This document shows positions 16,053-25,591 of a DNA stretch of 64,000 nucleotides, piece after piece. A model generated the notes under the pieces. It was given only the letters and a program-made list of their open reading frames with translations. It was not told the origin of the DNA and did no database searches. The position numbers and the translations under genes were made by a program. Every line of letters starts with the position of its first letter. Within the stretch, counting starts at the first letter, position 1. The stretch lies in NCBI GenBank assembly GCA_025141675.1, contig CP081161.1:3387501-3451500 (forward strand). Reading direction: 5' to 3'. The DNA is from Rhodobacteraceae bacterium S2214. GTDB lineage: Bacteria > Pseudomonadota > Alphaproteobacteria > Rhodobacterales > Rhodobacteraceae.

Positions 16053-16700
16053 ATGTCGGACACCCAGCTTCGCGAACAGATGTGCCTGCTCGCCAAATCG
16101 CTATTTGACCGTGGTCTCACCGGCGGCAGTACGGGCAACATTTCGGCCCGCACCGACGACGGCGGACTTTTGGTATCCCCGACGGGCACCAGTTTTGGCA
16201 GGCTTGATCCGGGTCGGTTGTCACGTTTCGACGCTAAGGGCGTCCTGATTGCGGGCGATCAACCGACCAAAGAAATGTCGCTGCACAGTGCGTTCTACGA
16301 TACCCGCAGCAGCGCTGGTGCCGTTGTTCATCTGCACGCCTGCCATTCGGTTGCGTGGTCGATGATGCCTGATGCGGACCCCGATAATTTCCTGCCGCCA
16401 CTGACCCCTTACGCGATCATGAAATTGGGGAAAGTAAAACTACTTCCGTTCTTTATGCCCGGTGATCCGGCGATGGGTGATGCGGTACGCGGACTGGCAG
16501 GCAAACGATCTGCGGTCATGCTGGCCAACCACGGCCCCGTTGTGGCTGGCAAAGACGTTGAGGCGGCGTGCAACGCGATTGAGGAACTCGAAGATACGGC
16601 AAGGCTGGCGATGATGATGCGCGGCATATCTGCGCGCGCGTTGACGGATGCCCAAGTCCAAGACCTTGTCACCAAGTTTGATGTGGAGTGGGACGATTGA
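16053..16700 (+). CDS. otnC: 3-oxo-tetronate 4-phosphate decarboxylase (class II aldolase family), 215 aa
   Basis: Zinc-dependent class II aldolase fold: GLTGGSTGNISAR near residue 21 (phosphate loop), then VVHLHACHS with the first metal histidines, the second site in ANHGPVVAG, and the acidic EELEDTARLA helix. In the tetronate pathway it decarboxylates 3-oxo-tetronate 4-phosphate to dihydroxyacetone phosphate. It follows ltnD by 3 nt and overlaps the isomerase gene. The phosphorylated substrate requires the OtnK kinase, which is not encoded next to it in this window. Confidence 0.82.
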   Translation: MSDTQLREQMCLLAKSLFDRGLTGGSTGNISARTDDGGLLVSPTGTSFGRLDPGRLSRFDAKGVLIAGDQPTKEMSLHSAFYDTRSSAGAVVHLHACHSVAWSMMPDADPDNFLPPLTPYAIMKLGKVKLLPFFMPGDPAMGDAVRGLAGKRSAVMLANHGPVVAGKDVEAACNAIEELEDTARLAMMMRGISARALTDAQVQDLVTKFDVEWDD

Positions 16701-17461
16701 CGCAGTTTTCAGCGAACCTTGGCTTTCTCTGGACGGACTTGGCGCTTCCCGATGCTATTCACGCAGCGAAATCTGCGGGGTTTGAAGCCGTTGAATGCCA
16801 TTGGCCTTATGCGGTTGATCCTGCGGATGTGAAAGCAGCGCTAGATGCCACGGGTCTGCGGATGCTGGGTCTAAATACAGATCGCGGTGATGTGGCAGGT
16901 GGAGACAATGGTTTATCCGCCCTGCCCGACCGCATCGATGAAGCTCGCGCCGCGATTGATCAGGCTATTGCTTACGCCGTACAAATTGGATGCGGTGCCG
17001 TGCATGTCATGGCCGGATTTGCGGCCGGGAGCGCGGCACACGATTGCTTTGTGGCGAACCTGAAATACGCGGCGACTCAGGCGGCAGCCCATGACATCAC
17101 GATCCTGATTGAGCCGCTTAATCGCTACGATGCACCCGGCTATTTCCTGACCACCACGACGCAGGCAATAGCGATTATTGACGCTGTGAACGCACCTAAT
17201 CTCAAGCTGATGTTCGACTGCTATCATGTTCAGTTGATGGAAGGTGATTTGACGCATCGACTGGCGTCCCTGTTGCCCAAGATCGGGCATATCCAATTTG
17301 CGGGCGTGCCCGCACGTGGCAGACCAGATGAAGGTGAAGTCGCCTATAAACACGTGTTCAAGGCCATCGCGGACCTGGGATACACCGCGCCGTTGGGGGC
17401 AGAATACAAACCCGGTGGCGATACCGATCAAACCTTAGGTTGGATGGATACGCTGCGCTAA
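16688..17461 (+). CDS. otnI: 2-oxo-tetronate isomerase (hydroxypyruvate isomerase-like TIM barrel), 257 aa
   Basis: Sugar-phosphate-isomerase-type TIM barrel. FSANLGFLWTDL opens strand 1, GFEAVECHWPY strand 2, and the metal ligands are in ILIEPLNRYDAPGY (Glu), MFDCYHVQ (Asp, His) and GAEYKPGG (Glu). OtnI converts 2-oxo- to 3-oxo-tetronate between LtnD and OtnK/OtnC. The ATG at 16688 overlaps otnC by 13 nt. A TTG at 16697 inside the otnC stop is an alternative start (MTQFSANLGF) and fits the family N-terminus better. Its 3' end overlaps the convergent hydrolase gene by 27 nt. Confidence 0.8.
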   Translation: MGRLTQFSANLGFLWTDLALPDAIHAAKSAGFEAVECHWPYAVDPADVKAALDATGLRMLGLNTDRGDVAGGDNGLSALPDRIDEARAAIDQAIAYAVQIGCGAVHVMAGFAAGSAAHDCFVANLKYAATQAAAHDITILIEPLNRYDAPGYFLTTTTQAIAIIDAVNAPNLKLMFDCYHVQLMEGDLTHRLASLLPKIGHIQFAGVPARGRPDEGEVAYKHVFKAIADLGYTAPLGAEYKPGGDTDQTLGWMDTLR

Positions 17462-18244
17462 AAATGCGCAAAGCGGGGCCATAAATGCGGCTGGATCTTC
17501 CATCAAACCAAGGTGCTGAAGGCGCGGCACAATAATTGTCTGCGCGCCCGCAATTTCCGCCGCAATGTCGCGCGCCATCTGCGGGGTACTGCCGCTATCG
17601 TTTTCGCAGGTCATCACCAAAGCAGGCGCCGTGATCGGCGGCTTTGGGGCAATCAGTTCACGAACACCATTGGCCAGTACCCAAGCAGTTTGCGCATAGC
17701 ATTCGGCGTCCACCTGTTCGCGCCAGTCACGCACATGTCGGGGTCCTTCCCCTGTCATCAGATAATCGGGCGTGAACCACCGCTTCAGAGCAGCGTCAAA
17801 AGTTGCAAACGCCCCTTGTTCACGCACGGCTTTGGCGCGCGCTTCTACCGCATCCTGCGCCGCTGCACCGCGATTATGGGGGGAATTCATGATCACGACC
17901 GACGCAATTTTGTCGGGAAAATCCAGCGCAAAGCGTCGATTGATCATGCCACCAATTGAAAACCCTACAATGTGCGCTTGGACCATCCCGACATGATCCA
18001 TCAGATCCGCCAGTTGTTGCGCAAACACCCGCAATGAAAGCGGTTCTTTCGCAGATCTGCTTTCACCGTGACCGTAAAGATCGTAGCGCAAGACGCGACA
18101 GCCTGTCAGGGCGGGCAAGTGACTGTCCCACAGCCGCCGCGACAGACCAAGACCGTGGATCAACACGACTGTAGGCCCTTCGCCGCTTAGATCGAAAGCA
18201 GTTCCATCTGGCGCGACCTCAGACACCCGCCGGGTTCTCCACAT
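17435..18244 (-). CDS. Alpha/beta-hydrolase (PcaD-like), 269 aa
   Basis: Canonical alpha/beta-hydrolase: oxyanion loop HGLGLSRRLWD near residue 32, nucleophile elbow GFSIGGM (Ser), acid in ENDSGS and the catalytic His in LQHLGLMEDP. It resembles 3-oxoadipate enol-lactonase but also amide- and ester-cleaving enzymes. It is last in the operon with DUF1185, a luciferase-like monooxygenase and an aldehyde dehydrogenase. A role in hydrolysing an oxidation product (lactone, ester or amide) is therefore likely. The ATG at 18244 overlaps the DUF1185 gene by 26 nt. A GTG at 18226 overlapping that gene's stop is another possible start. Confidence 0.8.
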   Translation of the reverse strand: MWRTRRVSEVAPDGTAFDLSGEGPTVVLIHGLGLSRRLWDSHLPALTGCRVLRYDLYGHGESRSAKEPLSLRVFAQQLADLMDHVGMVQAHIVGFSIGGMINRRFALDFPDKIASVVIMNSPHNRGAAAQDAVEARAKAVREQGAFATFDAALKRWFTPDYLMTGEGPRHVRDWREQVDAECYAQTAWVLANGVRELIAPKPPITAPALVMTCENDSGSTPQMARDIAAEIAGAQTIIVPRLQHLGLMEDPAAFMAPLCAFLAQRIHPT

Positions 18245-18815
18245 CGCCACCCATTTCCGCGATATCTTGATAGCGATTGCCGATCCTGTGGTTCGGGTGT
18301 CCCCCAATCGACGCGCCGAGCGCCATGATGATTTCATCTTCTGAGGGCGCGTCCTGCACTGACACATGGATCGTTTGGTAATGCGACCGCTGCCCCCCAT
18401 CATCCTTGTGCATCAGTGGAATCATCAACGACGTCCCAGCCGCCCCTCGCGTGTTCGAAAAGACCAGATATGACTGCGCATTGACCGCGCGCCGATAGGC
18501 ATTCCCGAACCAAAGCGTGTGCGTTAACGCTTGGGCGTGTTCCAGTTCACCGCCCATACCAACGACGGACGCCTTCCCGTACCCTTCGACTTTGTCGCCT
18601 GCCACGTCCAGAATCATGTCCGTCAAAAGTTGCCCCAGTTCCGGACCGACATCACGAATGACGGGGCGCAAATCTTCGACATGACCCTGCCCGAACCACG
18701 GGTTCTTGATGATCGCCATGGCGGTGATCAATTTTGTTGGAACAGGCGGCGCCTTCCAGCCTTCAATGAATGTAGTCTGGATATTCGTGATGGTACGGCG
18801 AATTTCAGCGGGCAT
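18219..18815 (-). CDS. DUF1185 / 'amino acid synthesis' family protein, 198 aa
   Basis: Member of the AA_synth family (Pfam PF06684). Its members have similar length and conserved stretches such as AIIKNPWFGQGHVEDL, VVGMGGELEHAQALTHT and ALGASIGGHPNHRIGNRY. The family name is historical and no reaction is firmly established. In the genomes I know of, it recurs beside luciferase-like monooxygenases, hydrolases and dehydrogenases, as here. The conserved histidines and the GKASVVGMGGE loop suggest an enzyme. It lies 1 nt after the monooxygenase gene. Confidence 0.8.
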   Translation of the reverse strand: MPAEIRRTITNIQTTFIEGWKAPPVPTKLITAMAIIKNPWFGQGHVEDLRPVIRDVGPELGQLLTDMILDVAGDKVEGYGKASVVGMGGELEHAQALTHTLWFGNAYRRAVNAQSYLVFSNTRGAAGTSLMIPLMHKDDGGQRSHYQTIHVSVQDAPSEDEIIMALGASIGGHPNHRIGNRYQDIAEMGGDVENPAGV

Positions 18816-18816
18816 G

Positions 18817-19851
18817 TTATGCGAACTCCGGCATGACGTGATTGATAAACAGGTCCATGGATCGTTTCTGACGGTCCATATCGAGCCCCATGGAGGCGTA
18901 ATAGATGAAGGAATCGACGCCTAGCGCTTCGTAAGCTTTCAGCTTGGCGATGACCTGTTCGGGCGTTCCCAACATCAGGTTCTCTTCGAGCATATCAGGA
19001 TCAACACGTACGTTGCCTTCCAATGCGGACAGCGGGACCGCTTCGGGGAAGCCGTTCACAACCTCGCCTTTTTGCATCATCAGGTTGCCGAACCGCCCCA
19101 AGACACGGCGCACTGCGTCCAAGGTGACCTGACGGTCGACGTCGTTATCGTAAAGCGCGGTATGGCGCATCAATGCAAAGGTTCCGGACCAACCACCGCC
19201 CGCCGCGGCGATGCTTTCATCAAGCTGCTGTTTGTATTTCTCGGCCTCCGCCATGGGCAAGGTGAATGGCCAGCACATCACATTGCAATCGTTCGCAACT
19301 GCATAGTCGAACGTTCCCGGGGACCGCGCGGCAACCCACATCGGAACGGTATCTTGCAAAGGCTTCGGACACGACGTTGCCGCCGGAAATTGCCAATGCG
19401 CGCCATTGTGGGTGACATCGCCTTTCCATAATTCCCGAACAAGCGGCAGCATTTCTTGTAGATATTTGTGCCCGTCCTTTTGGCTGACACCCGGTTTCAT
19501 TCGGTCAAATTCACGCTGATAGGCACCGGACCCAAGGCCCAATTCCAGCCGACCACCTGACAGCAGGTCAACCATTGCCGCTTCTCCGGCCAGATTGATC
19601 GGATGCCAATAGGTCGCGTTCGCCACACCACATCCCAGCCGGATGTTTTCAGTGTGATCCGCCCACCATGTCATGATCTGGAACGGGTTAGGTGCAATGG
19701 TCATTTCAAGCGCGTGGTGTTCGGCGGCCCATGCAACCTCGAACCCAGCCTGATCAGCCATTTTCACCATTTCAAGCGTATGATCCCGCACTTTCGTGAT
19801 CGGTGTGTCTTCGGACATGCGTTCGAGGTTGATTGCTAAATGAAACTTCAT
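18817..19851 (-). CDS. LLM-class (luciferase-like) flavin-dependent monooxygenase, 344 aa
   Basis: TIM-barrel flavin monooxygenase of the bacterial luciferase family. It has MKFHLAINLER at strand 1, AEHHALEMTIAPNPF near residue 43, the signature LSGGRLELGLGSGA near 98, and the C-terminal LMLGTPEQVIAKLKAYEALGVD. These enzymes use FMNH2 from a separate flavin reductase to oxygenate small organic substrates, including ring carbons and C-S bonds. No reductase gene is in the operon. With its aldehyde dehydrogenase and hydrolase partners, a ring-opening or dealkylating step is likely; the substrate is unknown. Confidence 0.85.
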   Translation of the reverse strand: MKFHLAINLERMSEDTPITKVRDHTLEMVKMADQAGFEVAWAAEHHALEMTIAPNPFQIMTWWADHTENIRLGCGVANATYWHPINLAGEAAMVDLLSGGRLELGLGSGAYQREFDRMKPGVSQKDGHKYLQEMLPLVRELWKGDVTHNGAHWQFPAATSCPKPLQDTVPMWVAARSPGTFDYAVANDCNVMCWPFTLPMAEAEKYKQQLDESIAAAGGGWSGTFALMRHTALYDNDVDRQVTLDAVRRVLGRFGNLMMQKGEVVNGFPEAVPLSALEGNVRVDPDMLEENLMLGTPEQVIAKLKAYEALGVDSFIYYASMGLDMDRQKRSMDLFINHVMPEFA

Positions 19852-19855
19852 GGGG

Positions 19856-21325
19856 TCACCTCATTTTGAAAGGATTGGCAATGGGATCGTCGGACAGGTT
19901 CATCCAGACCGTTTTGGGGCGGGTGTAGGCGTAGACGGCTTGCATGCCTGCCTCACGCCCGTAACCGCTTGATTTCACGCCACCAAAAGCCGCAATCGGA
20001 CTAATCGCGCGATAGGTATTCACCCAAACGATCCCCGCCTTCACACGCTTGGACATGCGAATGGAACGGGCGCTGTCGCGCGTGAAAATACCCGCAGCAA
20101 GACCGTGCACCGTGTCGTTGGCCATCGCGACGACCTGATCTTCGGATTTGAAGCGCTGCACGGTGAGAACCGGACCAAACAGTTCCGTATCGAGAATGGT
20201 CATCTCGGGGCTTGAACACGCGATGATCGTGGATTCAAAATACAGCCCTGCCAAATCTGCAGGCTTGCCGCCCGTCAGAACCTGTCCGCCTTGTTCAATC
20301 GCCAAAGCAATCTGGCGCTGGATGTGATCCATCTGGCCTTGGGTACAAAGCGGGCCCATTTCGGTGGCATCATCTTGCGGGTCACCGATGCAGATATTCT
20401 GCGCGATATGCACCAGTTTTTCGAGGAACTCGTCCGCGATATCATCATGTACAAACAGCCGTGATCCCGCGACGCAAGACTGCCCTGTCGCGCCGAAAAT
20501 GCCGGCCACGCAGCCATTTACAGCACTTTCGATATTCGCGTCGTCAAATACGATGAACGGCGATTTACCACCTAGTTCTAGCGACACCTCCGCGAAATTC
20601 TCAGCCGAGTTACGCACGACATGACGGGCTGCATTTGGCCCACCTGTAAAAGCGATTTTCGCGACTTGTGGATGCGATGTCAGCGCTTTGCCGCAGGTCG
20701 CACCACCGGTCACGATGTTTACGACGCCATTGGGGATGCCGGCCTGCGCGACTAATTTGCCGAACTCCAACAAAGGCGCAGAGGCATGTTCGGACGCCTT
20801 AAGCACAATCGTATTTCCCGCCGCCAATGCGGGACCGATCTTGACCGCGCTGAGAAACATCTGACTGTTCCAAGGCACTACAGCAGCAATTACACCGATG
20901 GGTTCGCGTTCGGTGAAAACAAACATGTCTGGCTTATCAATAGGCAGCGTTTCGCCGTGAATTTTGTCCGTAGCGCCTGCGTAGAAATGCAAATATTCAG
21001 CGATATAGGTTGCTTGCCATGCTGTTTCTTTGAACATCTTGCCGGTATCGGTTGTTTCGACCCGTCCTATAGATTCAGAATTTTCGGCCAATAGATCGCC
21101 CAACCGCCGCAGGCATTTCCCCCGTTCGGTCGCGGTCATTTGCCCCCAAGGACCGTCCAATGCGGCGTCTGCGGCTTGTACTGCACGGTCAACGTCCTGC
21201 GCCGTCGCTTCGGGTACGCTTGACCACACGTCGCCAGTCGCAGGATTTACGCTGTCGAACCGCGCGCCGTCAGCCGCATCACACCACGCGCCGTCAATTA
21301 GCATCTGATAAGTCGATATCGCCAT
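19856..21325 (-). CDS. Aldehyde dehydrogenase family protein, 489 aa
   Basis: NAD(P)-dependent aldehyde dehydrogenase with catalytic C284 (GATGQSCVAGSR) and general-base E250 (LELGGKSP). PWNSQMF begins near residue 151 at the cofactor site, followed by FTGGPNAARHV. The ATG at 21325 (MAISTYQMLI) has an AAGGAC site 6 to 8 nt upstream. It is the first gene of the operon that continues with the luciferase-like monooxygenase, DUF1185 and hydrolase, and is divergent from a LysR gene. It likely oxidises the aldehyde produced by the monooxygenase. Confidence 0.88.
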   Translation of the reverse strand: MAISTYQMLIDGAWCDAADGARFDSVNPATGDVWSSVPEATAQDVDRAVQAADAALDGPWGQMTATERGKCLRRLGDLLAENSESIGRVETTDTGKMFKETAWQATYIAEYLHFYAGATDKIHGETLPIDKPDMFVFTEREPIGVIAAVVPWNSQMFLSAVKIGPALAAGNTIVLKASEHASAPLLEFGKLVAQAGIPNGVVNIVTGGATCGKALTSHPQVAKIAFTGGPNAARHVVRNSAENFAEVSLELGGKSPFIVFDDANIESAVNGCVAGIFGATGQSCVAGSRLFVHDDIADEFLEKLVHIAQNICIGDPQDDATEMGPLCTQGQMDHIQRQIALAIEQGGQVLTGGKPADLAGLYFESTIIACSSPEMTILDTELFGPVLTVQRFKSEDQVVAMANDTVHGLAAGIFTRDSARSIRMSKRVKAGIVWVNTYRAISPIAAFGGVKSSGYGREAGMQAVYAYTRPKTVWMNLSDDPIANPFKMR

Positions 21326-21398
21326 CGCACAGTCCTTTTTTGAATTGGGCAAAGGCTATCCGAAGAAATGAAACCAAGATAACGAATAAATATGGACA

Positions 21399-21423
21399 TT
21401 AAGTTCGAAAAATTCGAACTTAA
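21399..21423. promoter_or_regulatory. Perfect 11-3-11 inverted repeat, likely LysR operator
   Basis: TTAAGTTCGAA, AAA, TTCGAACTTAA: an exact 25-bp palindrome ending 3 nt before the LysR ATG at 21427. It is 74 bp from the divergent aldehyde dehydrogenase start. It occupies the space where the regulator's ribosome binding site should be, and none is visible. The LysR mRNA may therefore be leaderless or start within the operator. Confidence 0.65.
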
Positions 21424-21426
21424 GTG

Positions 21427-22266
21427 ATGAACTTACAAGAACTACGCACCTTCCTGACCATCGTCGAAACCGGCAGCCTTGTCCGCGCATCAGAGGTGCT
21501 GAACGTCACGCAATCCACCGTGACCGCTCGTCTCAAGACGCTGGAAGATGCATTGGGACAAACCCTTTTGATCCGCAGTAAATCAGGGGCAACGCTGACG
21601 GCGGCTGGCCAACGGCTTTTTCGCTATGCCGACACGATCACCGAACTTTGGCAGCAGGCCCGACAAGAGGTGTCGTTACCCGCAGGGATGGCTGGCGTTT
21701 GCAATCTGGTGTGCGATCACGACCTTTGGCCACATCTCGGGGATACGCTCTTTCGGCAGATTAAAGACACTGTGCCTGATTTTGCGTTGACCGTTTGGCT
21801 GGGTAGTCAGACGGATATCGCGGCATGGTTGGACAGTGGGAAGGCCGATTTGGCGTTGACCTACGGATCAGCCACATCAGCGCGGCAGGACCAAATGGCC
21901 TTATCGCCGGACCAGATCAAGCTTTTTGAAACACCACACGGCATCGCATCGGATTACGTATTTGTTGAGGCAGGCACGGTATTTGGACGCGATCACGCCG
22001 CAGCCTTTCCCGGTGACATCGGCACAAGGATCAGCTTCGGCAATGCAAAGACAGGGCTTGATTATATCTTGCGTGAAGGCGGCAGCGCTTATTTGCCTGA
22101 GAGATTGGCAATGCCGTTTGTCGCGTCAGACGCGCTGATCCTGTCAGCCGATGCACCGATCTTCCAACGCGATATCTACCTGTCTTTCAACAAAGCCGCG
22201 CGTTGCAAATGGGACTGGTTTGATCGCGTCACCGCATCGTTCCCACAAAAGAACCGGATCGAATAG
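21427..22266 (+). CDS. LysR-family transcriptional regulator, 279 aa
   Basis: N-terminal winged helix-turn-helix (LRTFLTIVETGSLVRASEVL, VTQSTVTARLKTLEDALGQ, LLIRSKSGATLTAAG) and a shortened effector domain. ATG 21427 is preferred over the GTG at 21424, which would add one residue. Divergent from the aldehyde dehydrogenase/LLM/DUF1185/hydrolase operon and almost certainly its regulator, with a perfect palindrome just before its start. The effector is probably the operon's substrate or first product. Confidence 0.87.
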   Translation: MNLQELRTFLTIVETGSLVRASEVLNVTQSTVTARLKTLEDALGQTLLIRSKSGATLTAAGQRLFRYADTITELWQQARQEVSLPAGMAGVCNLVCDHDLWPHLGDTLFRQIKDTVPDFALTVWLGSQTDIAAWLDSGKADLALTYGSATSARQDQMALSPDQIKLFETPHGIASDYVFVEAGTVFGRDHAAAFPGDIGTRISFGNAKTGLDYILREGGSAYLPERLAMPFVASDALILSADAPIFQRDIYLSFNKAARCKWDWFDRVTASFPQKNRIE

Positions 22267-22370
22267 AACATGAAATTTCTCGGACGGCCCACGCGTTAGG
22301 TGCCACGATAATCCTTCGTTAACGCCAATCACATAGAATTACCCAAACGATCATAGACTGGGTTCAACAC

Positions 22371-22814
22371 ATGCAAGTGCGCCGTAAATCGAAGAAAGTC
22401 AGTCCACAGTACGAAGATGCCGGTCTTTTCCAGAACACCGTTTGTCATGTGGACGTCGAACTGATCCCTGTCATGCGTAAGAATAATCGTGACGATGTGA
22501 TCATTACGGGACTTGTGAAAGGTGATCTTGAAATTGCGGTGACGTTCGCCGGACGAAGGGCTACGGAAGCCGCTGCAATTATCGCGCGGCTGGAAGCCTT
22601 ACGCGACGGACAGAAACACATGGCCGACGTCAGGAAAAGTCGGTTGCCGATGAAGATCGAAGGCGCGTGGCGGCCGCAGTTTGTGGCCGATGACAGTGGT
22701 TTTGAAACGCGTACGTTCCATTTAATTGCCGCAAAATGGATGGTCCAGGGGGACAAAGGAAAACCCGTCGAATATGGCCAGCCGCCCGCACATGCGCGGC
22801 CCCCAACGTTTTGA
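22371..22814 (+). CDS. Hypothetical protein, 147 aa
   Basis: I do not recognise it. It is a basic soluble protein without signal peptide or membrane segment. A central part with regular alternation (VIITGLVKGDLEIAVTFAGR) is followed by an amphipathic helix (ATEAAAIIARLEALRDG). It ends with a proline-rich tail. It stands alone between LysR and the xylose operon, has a weak ribosome binding site, and ends in a hairpin shared with xylA. Its composition resembles its neighbours, so it is probably a real gene. Confidence 0.55.
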   Translation: MQVRRKSKKVSPQYEDAGLFQNTVCHVDVELIPVMRKNNRDDVIITGLVKGDLEIAVTFAGRRATEAAAIIARLEALRDGQKHMADVRKSRLPMKIEGAWRPQFVADDSGFETRTFHLIAAKWMVQGDKGKPVEYGQPPAHARPPTF

Positions 22815-22847
22815 CGCGCCCCACCCGATCGGGATGAGGCGCGCAAT
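22811..22847. terminator. Bidirectional hairpin between the hypothetical gene and xylA
   Basis: TTG(A)CGCGCC and GGCGCGCAA pair around an inner palindrome CCCGATCGGG. The structure overlaps the stop of the hypothetical gene and lies 3 nt past the xylA stop, followed by ATTT. It probably ends both transcripts. Confidence 0.5.
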
Positions 22848-22850
22848 TTA

Positions 22851-24152
22851 TCAGGTGTAGCGGTTTACGAGGTTTTCCAACCGCTCTTGACGGCCTGACC
22901 GCGGCGCAGGGTTGATCCCTTCGGACACCACACGGGATGTGATGCTATCTAGATCAGAACTGAGCAGTGCTTTCCCGTCATCTGTTTCCCATCCCGCGTA
23001 ACGTGCGTCACGAGCTGCTTCCAATTTCCCGTCGTCCAGCATTGCGGCAGCCGCTTTGAAACCTGCTGCACAGGCGTCCATGCCGCCGACATGCGCGAGG
23101 ATCAGATCCTCTGGATCAATTGACTGACGGCGCAGCTTCGCATCGAAGTTGGTCCCACCCGTTTTGAAACCACCGGCCCGCAGCACTTCGTAATAGGCCA
23201 ACGTCATTTCAGGAACATTATTCGGGAACTGGTCGGTGTCCCAACCGGATTGGTAATCGTTGCGGTTCATGTCGATGGACCCGAAGATGCCAAGCTCGCG
23301 CGCCAAAGCCAGTTCATGTTCGAACGAATGCCCTGCCAAAATCGCGTGGCCTTGTTCGATATTAACCTGCACTTCGCCCTCCAAACCAAAGTCTTTCAGG
23401 AAGCCGTAAACAGTCGCAACGTCGAAATCATACTGGTGTTTTGTCGGCTCTTGCGGCTTGGGTTCGATCAGGATCGCACCCTTGAACCCCGTCTTGTGTT
23501 TGTAATCGACCACCATCTGCAACATGCGCCCAGCTTGCTGACGTTCGCGGCCCATGTCGGTATTCAGAAGCGTTTCGTACCCTTCGCGACCGCCCCAAAG
23601 TACGTAGTTTTCACCACCCAGTTTGATCGTCGCGTCCATGCAGGTTTTGATCGTCGCAGCCGAAAATGCAAATACGTCCGGATCCGGGTTCGTCGCCGCC
23701 CCGCCCATGAAACGACGGTGAGAGAACAGGTTCGCCGTACCCCACAGCAGTTTCATGCCGGATGCGTCCTGCTTTTCCGCGAAATAATCGACGATTGCTT
23801 CCAGATTGCGGGTGTTTTCCGCGAAATCAGCGCCTTCGGGCCGCACGTCCGCATCGTGAAAACAGTAGTAAGGCACGCCGAGAATATCAAACATTTCGAA
23901 CGCCACATCGGCCTTCAGTTTTGCCAGTTCAAGCGTGTCACCAAACCAAGGACGCTCAAACGTTTCGCCGCCGAACGGATCACCACCGGGCCATGCAAAT
24001 GAATGCCAATAGGCGGCACCAAAACGCAGGTGATCTTCCATGCGTTTACCCAAGACAATTTCGTCGGGGTTGTAATGGCGGAAGGCAAAATCGTTGTCCG
24101 TGTTTGGACCTTCGTATTTGATTTTAGAGATGCCGTTGAAGAAATCAGTCAT
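22851..24152 (-). CDS. xylA: Xylose isomerase, 433 aa
   Basis: Converts D-xylose to D-xylulose in the cytoplasm. This is a class II enzyme by length and N-terminal extension. Hallmarks: FHDADV near residue 97, the signature [16 protein letters not shown] near 185 with the metal-binding Glu, [14 protein letters not shown] and [17 protein letters not shown] with the second metal site. It is last in the xylFHGBA operon, 2 nt after xylB. Confidence 0.97.
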   Translation of the reverse strand: MTDFFNGISKIKYEGPNTDNDFAFRHYNPDEIVLGKRMEDHLRFGAAYWHSFAWPGGDPFGGETFERPWFGDTLELAKLKADVAFEMFDILGVPYYCFHDADVRPEGADFAENTRNLEAIVDYFAEKQDASGMKLLWGTANLFSHRRFMGGAATNPDPDVFAFSAATIKTCMDATIKLGGENYVLWGGREGYETLLNTDMGRERQQAGRMLQMVVDYKHKTGFKGAILIEPKPQEPTKHQYDFDVATVYGFLKDFGLEGEVQVNIEQGHAILAGHSFEHELALARELGIFGSIDMNRNDYQSGWDTDQFPNNVPEMTLAYYEVLRAGGFKTGGTNFDAKLRRQSIDPEDLILAHVGGMDACAAGFKAAAAMLDDGKLEAARDARYAGWETDDGKALLSSDLDSITSRVVSEGINPAPRSGRQERLENLVNRYT

Positions 24153-24154
24153 GA

Positions 24155-25591
24155 TTACAGGTCCTTAAGTACGGAATATGCTTTGCGATAGCGTGCGTGA
24201 CCCGCTTTGAGGTCGTCGTGCAACGCAGGTGTTGGATCAATTGTGGTGGCGATGGGCGGCAGCGTGGCGATCTCTGGCCCCGCATCGGTTGACGCCATCA
24301 TGCCAAGGCGTGCGGCCCCCAATGCAGCGCCAAAGTCGCCTGCTTCGGGTAATTGCAGTTGAATGTTCAGGGTCGTGGCAATCAGATCGAGCCAGTAGCG
24401 CGACCGCGTACCGCCGCCCATCGCCAGTGCTGCCGTGATCGTGGTGCCGGTTGCGGCCAGCGCGTCTTGGCAATCTGCAAAGGCGTATGTGACGCCTTCC
24501 AGAACGGCACGCGCGGCCGCTTGCGCGTCGGTCGCTTGATCGAGATGCAGAAACTGACCGCGGATGTTTGCGTCATTATGCGGCGTGCGTTCGCCACCAA
24601 GGTAAGGAAGGAACAATGTGCGCGAGGGGGCCTGTAAAGGCCCAAGGTCCCCCGTCAGTTGCGCCGCTGTTTGCCCTGTTAGACGCGATAACCATTCGAG
24701 CGCATCAGTCGCCGCTAAGATCACACCCATTTGGTGCCAAGTATCTGGTACAGCGTGACAAAACGTGTGTACAGCCGTCGCCGGATCAGGCCGGTAGCCG
24801 TTGTTCGCCGCAAACAAAACGCCGGATGTGCCGAGCGATACAAACGCGGTTCTGTCTAGTACCACGCCTGCGCCGATTGCGGCGGCGGCGTTATCCCCTG
24901 CCCCACCTGCGACGATGACCTGTGGCAGGCCAGTTTGCGCGGCGATCTCAGCACGCAATTTGCCCGATGCGGCCGATCCTTCGACAAGACGCGGCATCTG
25001 ATCGCGGGTCAAACGGCAGGCCGAAAGCAGGTCGTCAGACCAGTCCCGTTTGCCCGTGTCCAGCCATGATGTACCCGCAGCATCGGACATTTCCGACACG
25101 TGTTCACCTGTCAGAAACAGGCGCAGGTAATCCTTTGGCAACAAGACCTTGGCAATCCGCGCAAAAGTATGCGGTTCGTTTTCGCGAACCCAGTCAACCT
25201 TTGGTGCCGTAAAGCCCGGAAAGACGATGTTGCCTGTCAGGTCACGGAACGCGGGGGCGTTGTCCATTGCAGCTGCTTGCGCGTGGCTGCGTGTATCGTT
25301 CCACAACATGCAGGGACGCACGACTTCGTCGTCTTTGCCAATCAACGTCGCGCCGTGCATGTGTCCTGCCAGCCCGATCCCCGTTACATCGCTGCAATCA
25401 TGCGCCGCCGACAGTGCGGACAGGGCCGTGATCGCCGCGTCGCACCAGCTTTGCGGGTCTTGTTCGGACCAGCCTGACTGAGGGCGCGTGACCGTCAAAG
25501 GCACCGCATGTTCGCCCAAGATACGTTGATCTTCGTCGACCAGAATGGCCTTCAAAGACGACGTTCCAAGGTCGAGACCGATGAACTTCAT
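24155..25591 (-). CDS. xylB: Xylulokinase, 478 aa
   Basis: FGGY-family carbohydrate kinase phosphorylating D-xylulose. N-terminal phosphate loop [15 protein letters not shown] at residues 5 to 19, [23 protein letters not shown] near 73, and the C-terminal FGGY-type [17 protein letters not shown] with [13 protein letters not shown]. It overlaps xylG by 4 nt (ATGA) and precedes xylA by 2 nt, indicating tight co-expression. Confidence 0.96.
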   Translation of the reverse strand: MKFIGLDLGTSSLKAILVDEDQRILGEHAVPLTVTRPQSGWSEQDPQSWCDAAITALSALSAAHDCSDVTGIGLAGHMHGATLIGKDDEVVRPCMLWNDTRSHAQAAAMDNAPAFRDLTGNIVFPGFTAPKVDWVRENEPHTFARIAKVLLPKDYLRLFLTGEHVSEMSDAAGTSWLDTGKRDWSDDLLSACRLTRDQMPRLVEGSAASGKLRAEIAAQTGLPQVIVAGGAGDNAAAAIGAGVVLDRTAFVSLGTSGVLFAANNGYRPDPATAVHTFCHAVPDTWHQMGVILAATDALEWLSRLTGQTAAQLTGDLGPLQAPSRTLFLPYLGGERTPHNDANIRGQFLHLDQATDAQAAARAVLEGVTYAFADCQDALAATGTTITAALAMGGGTRSRYWLDLIATTLNIQLQLPEAGDFGAALGAARLGMMASTDAGPEIATLPPIATTIDPTPALHDDLKAGHARYRKAYSVLKDL

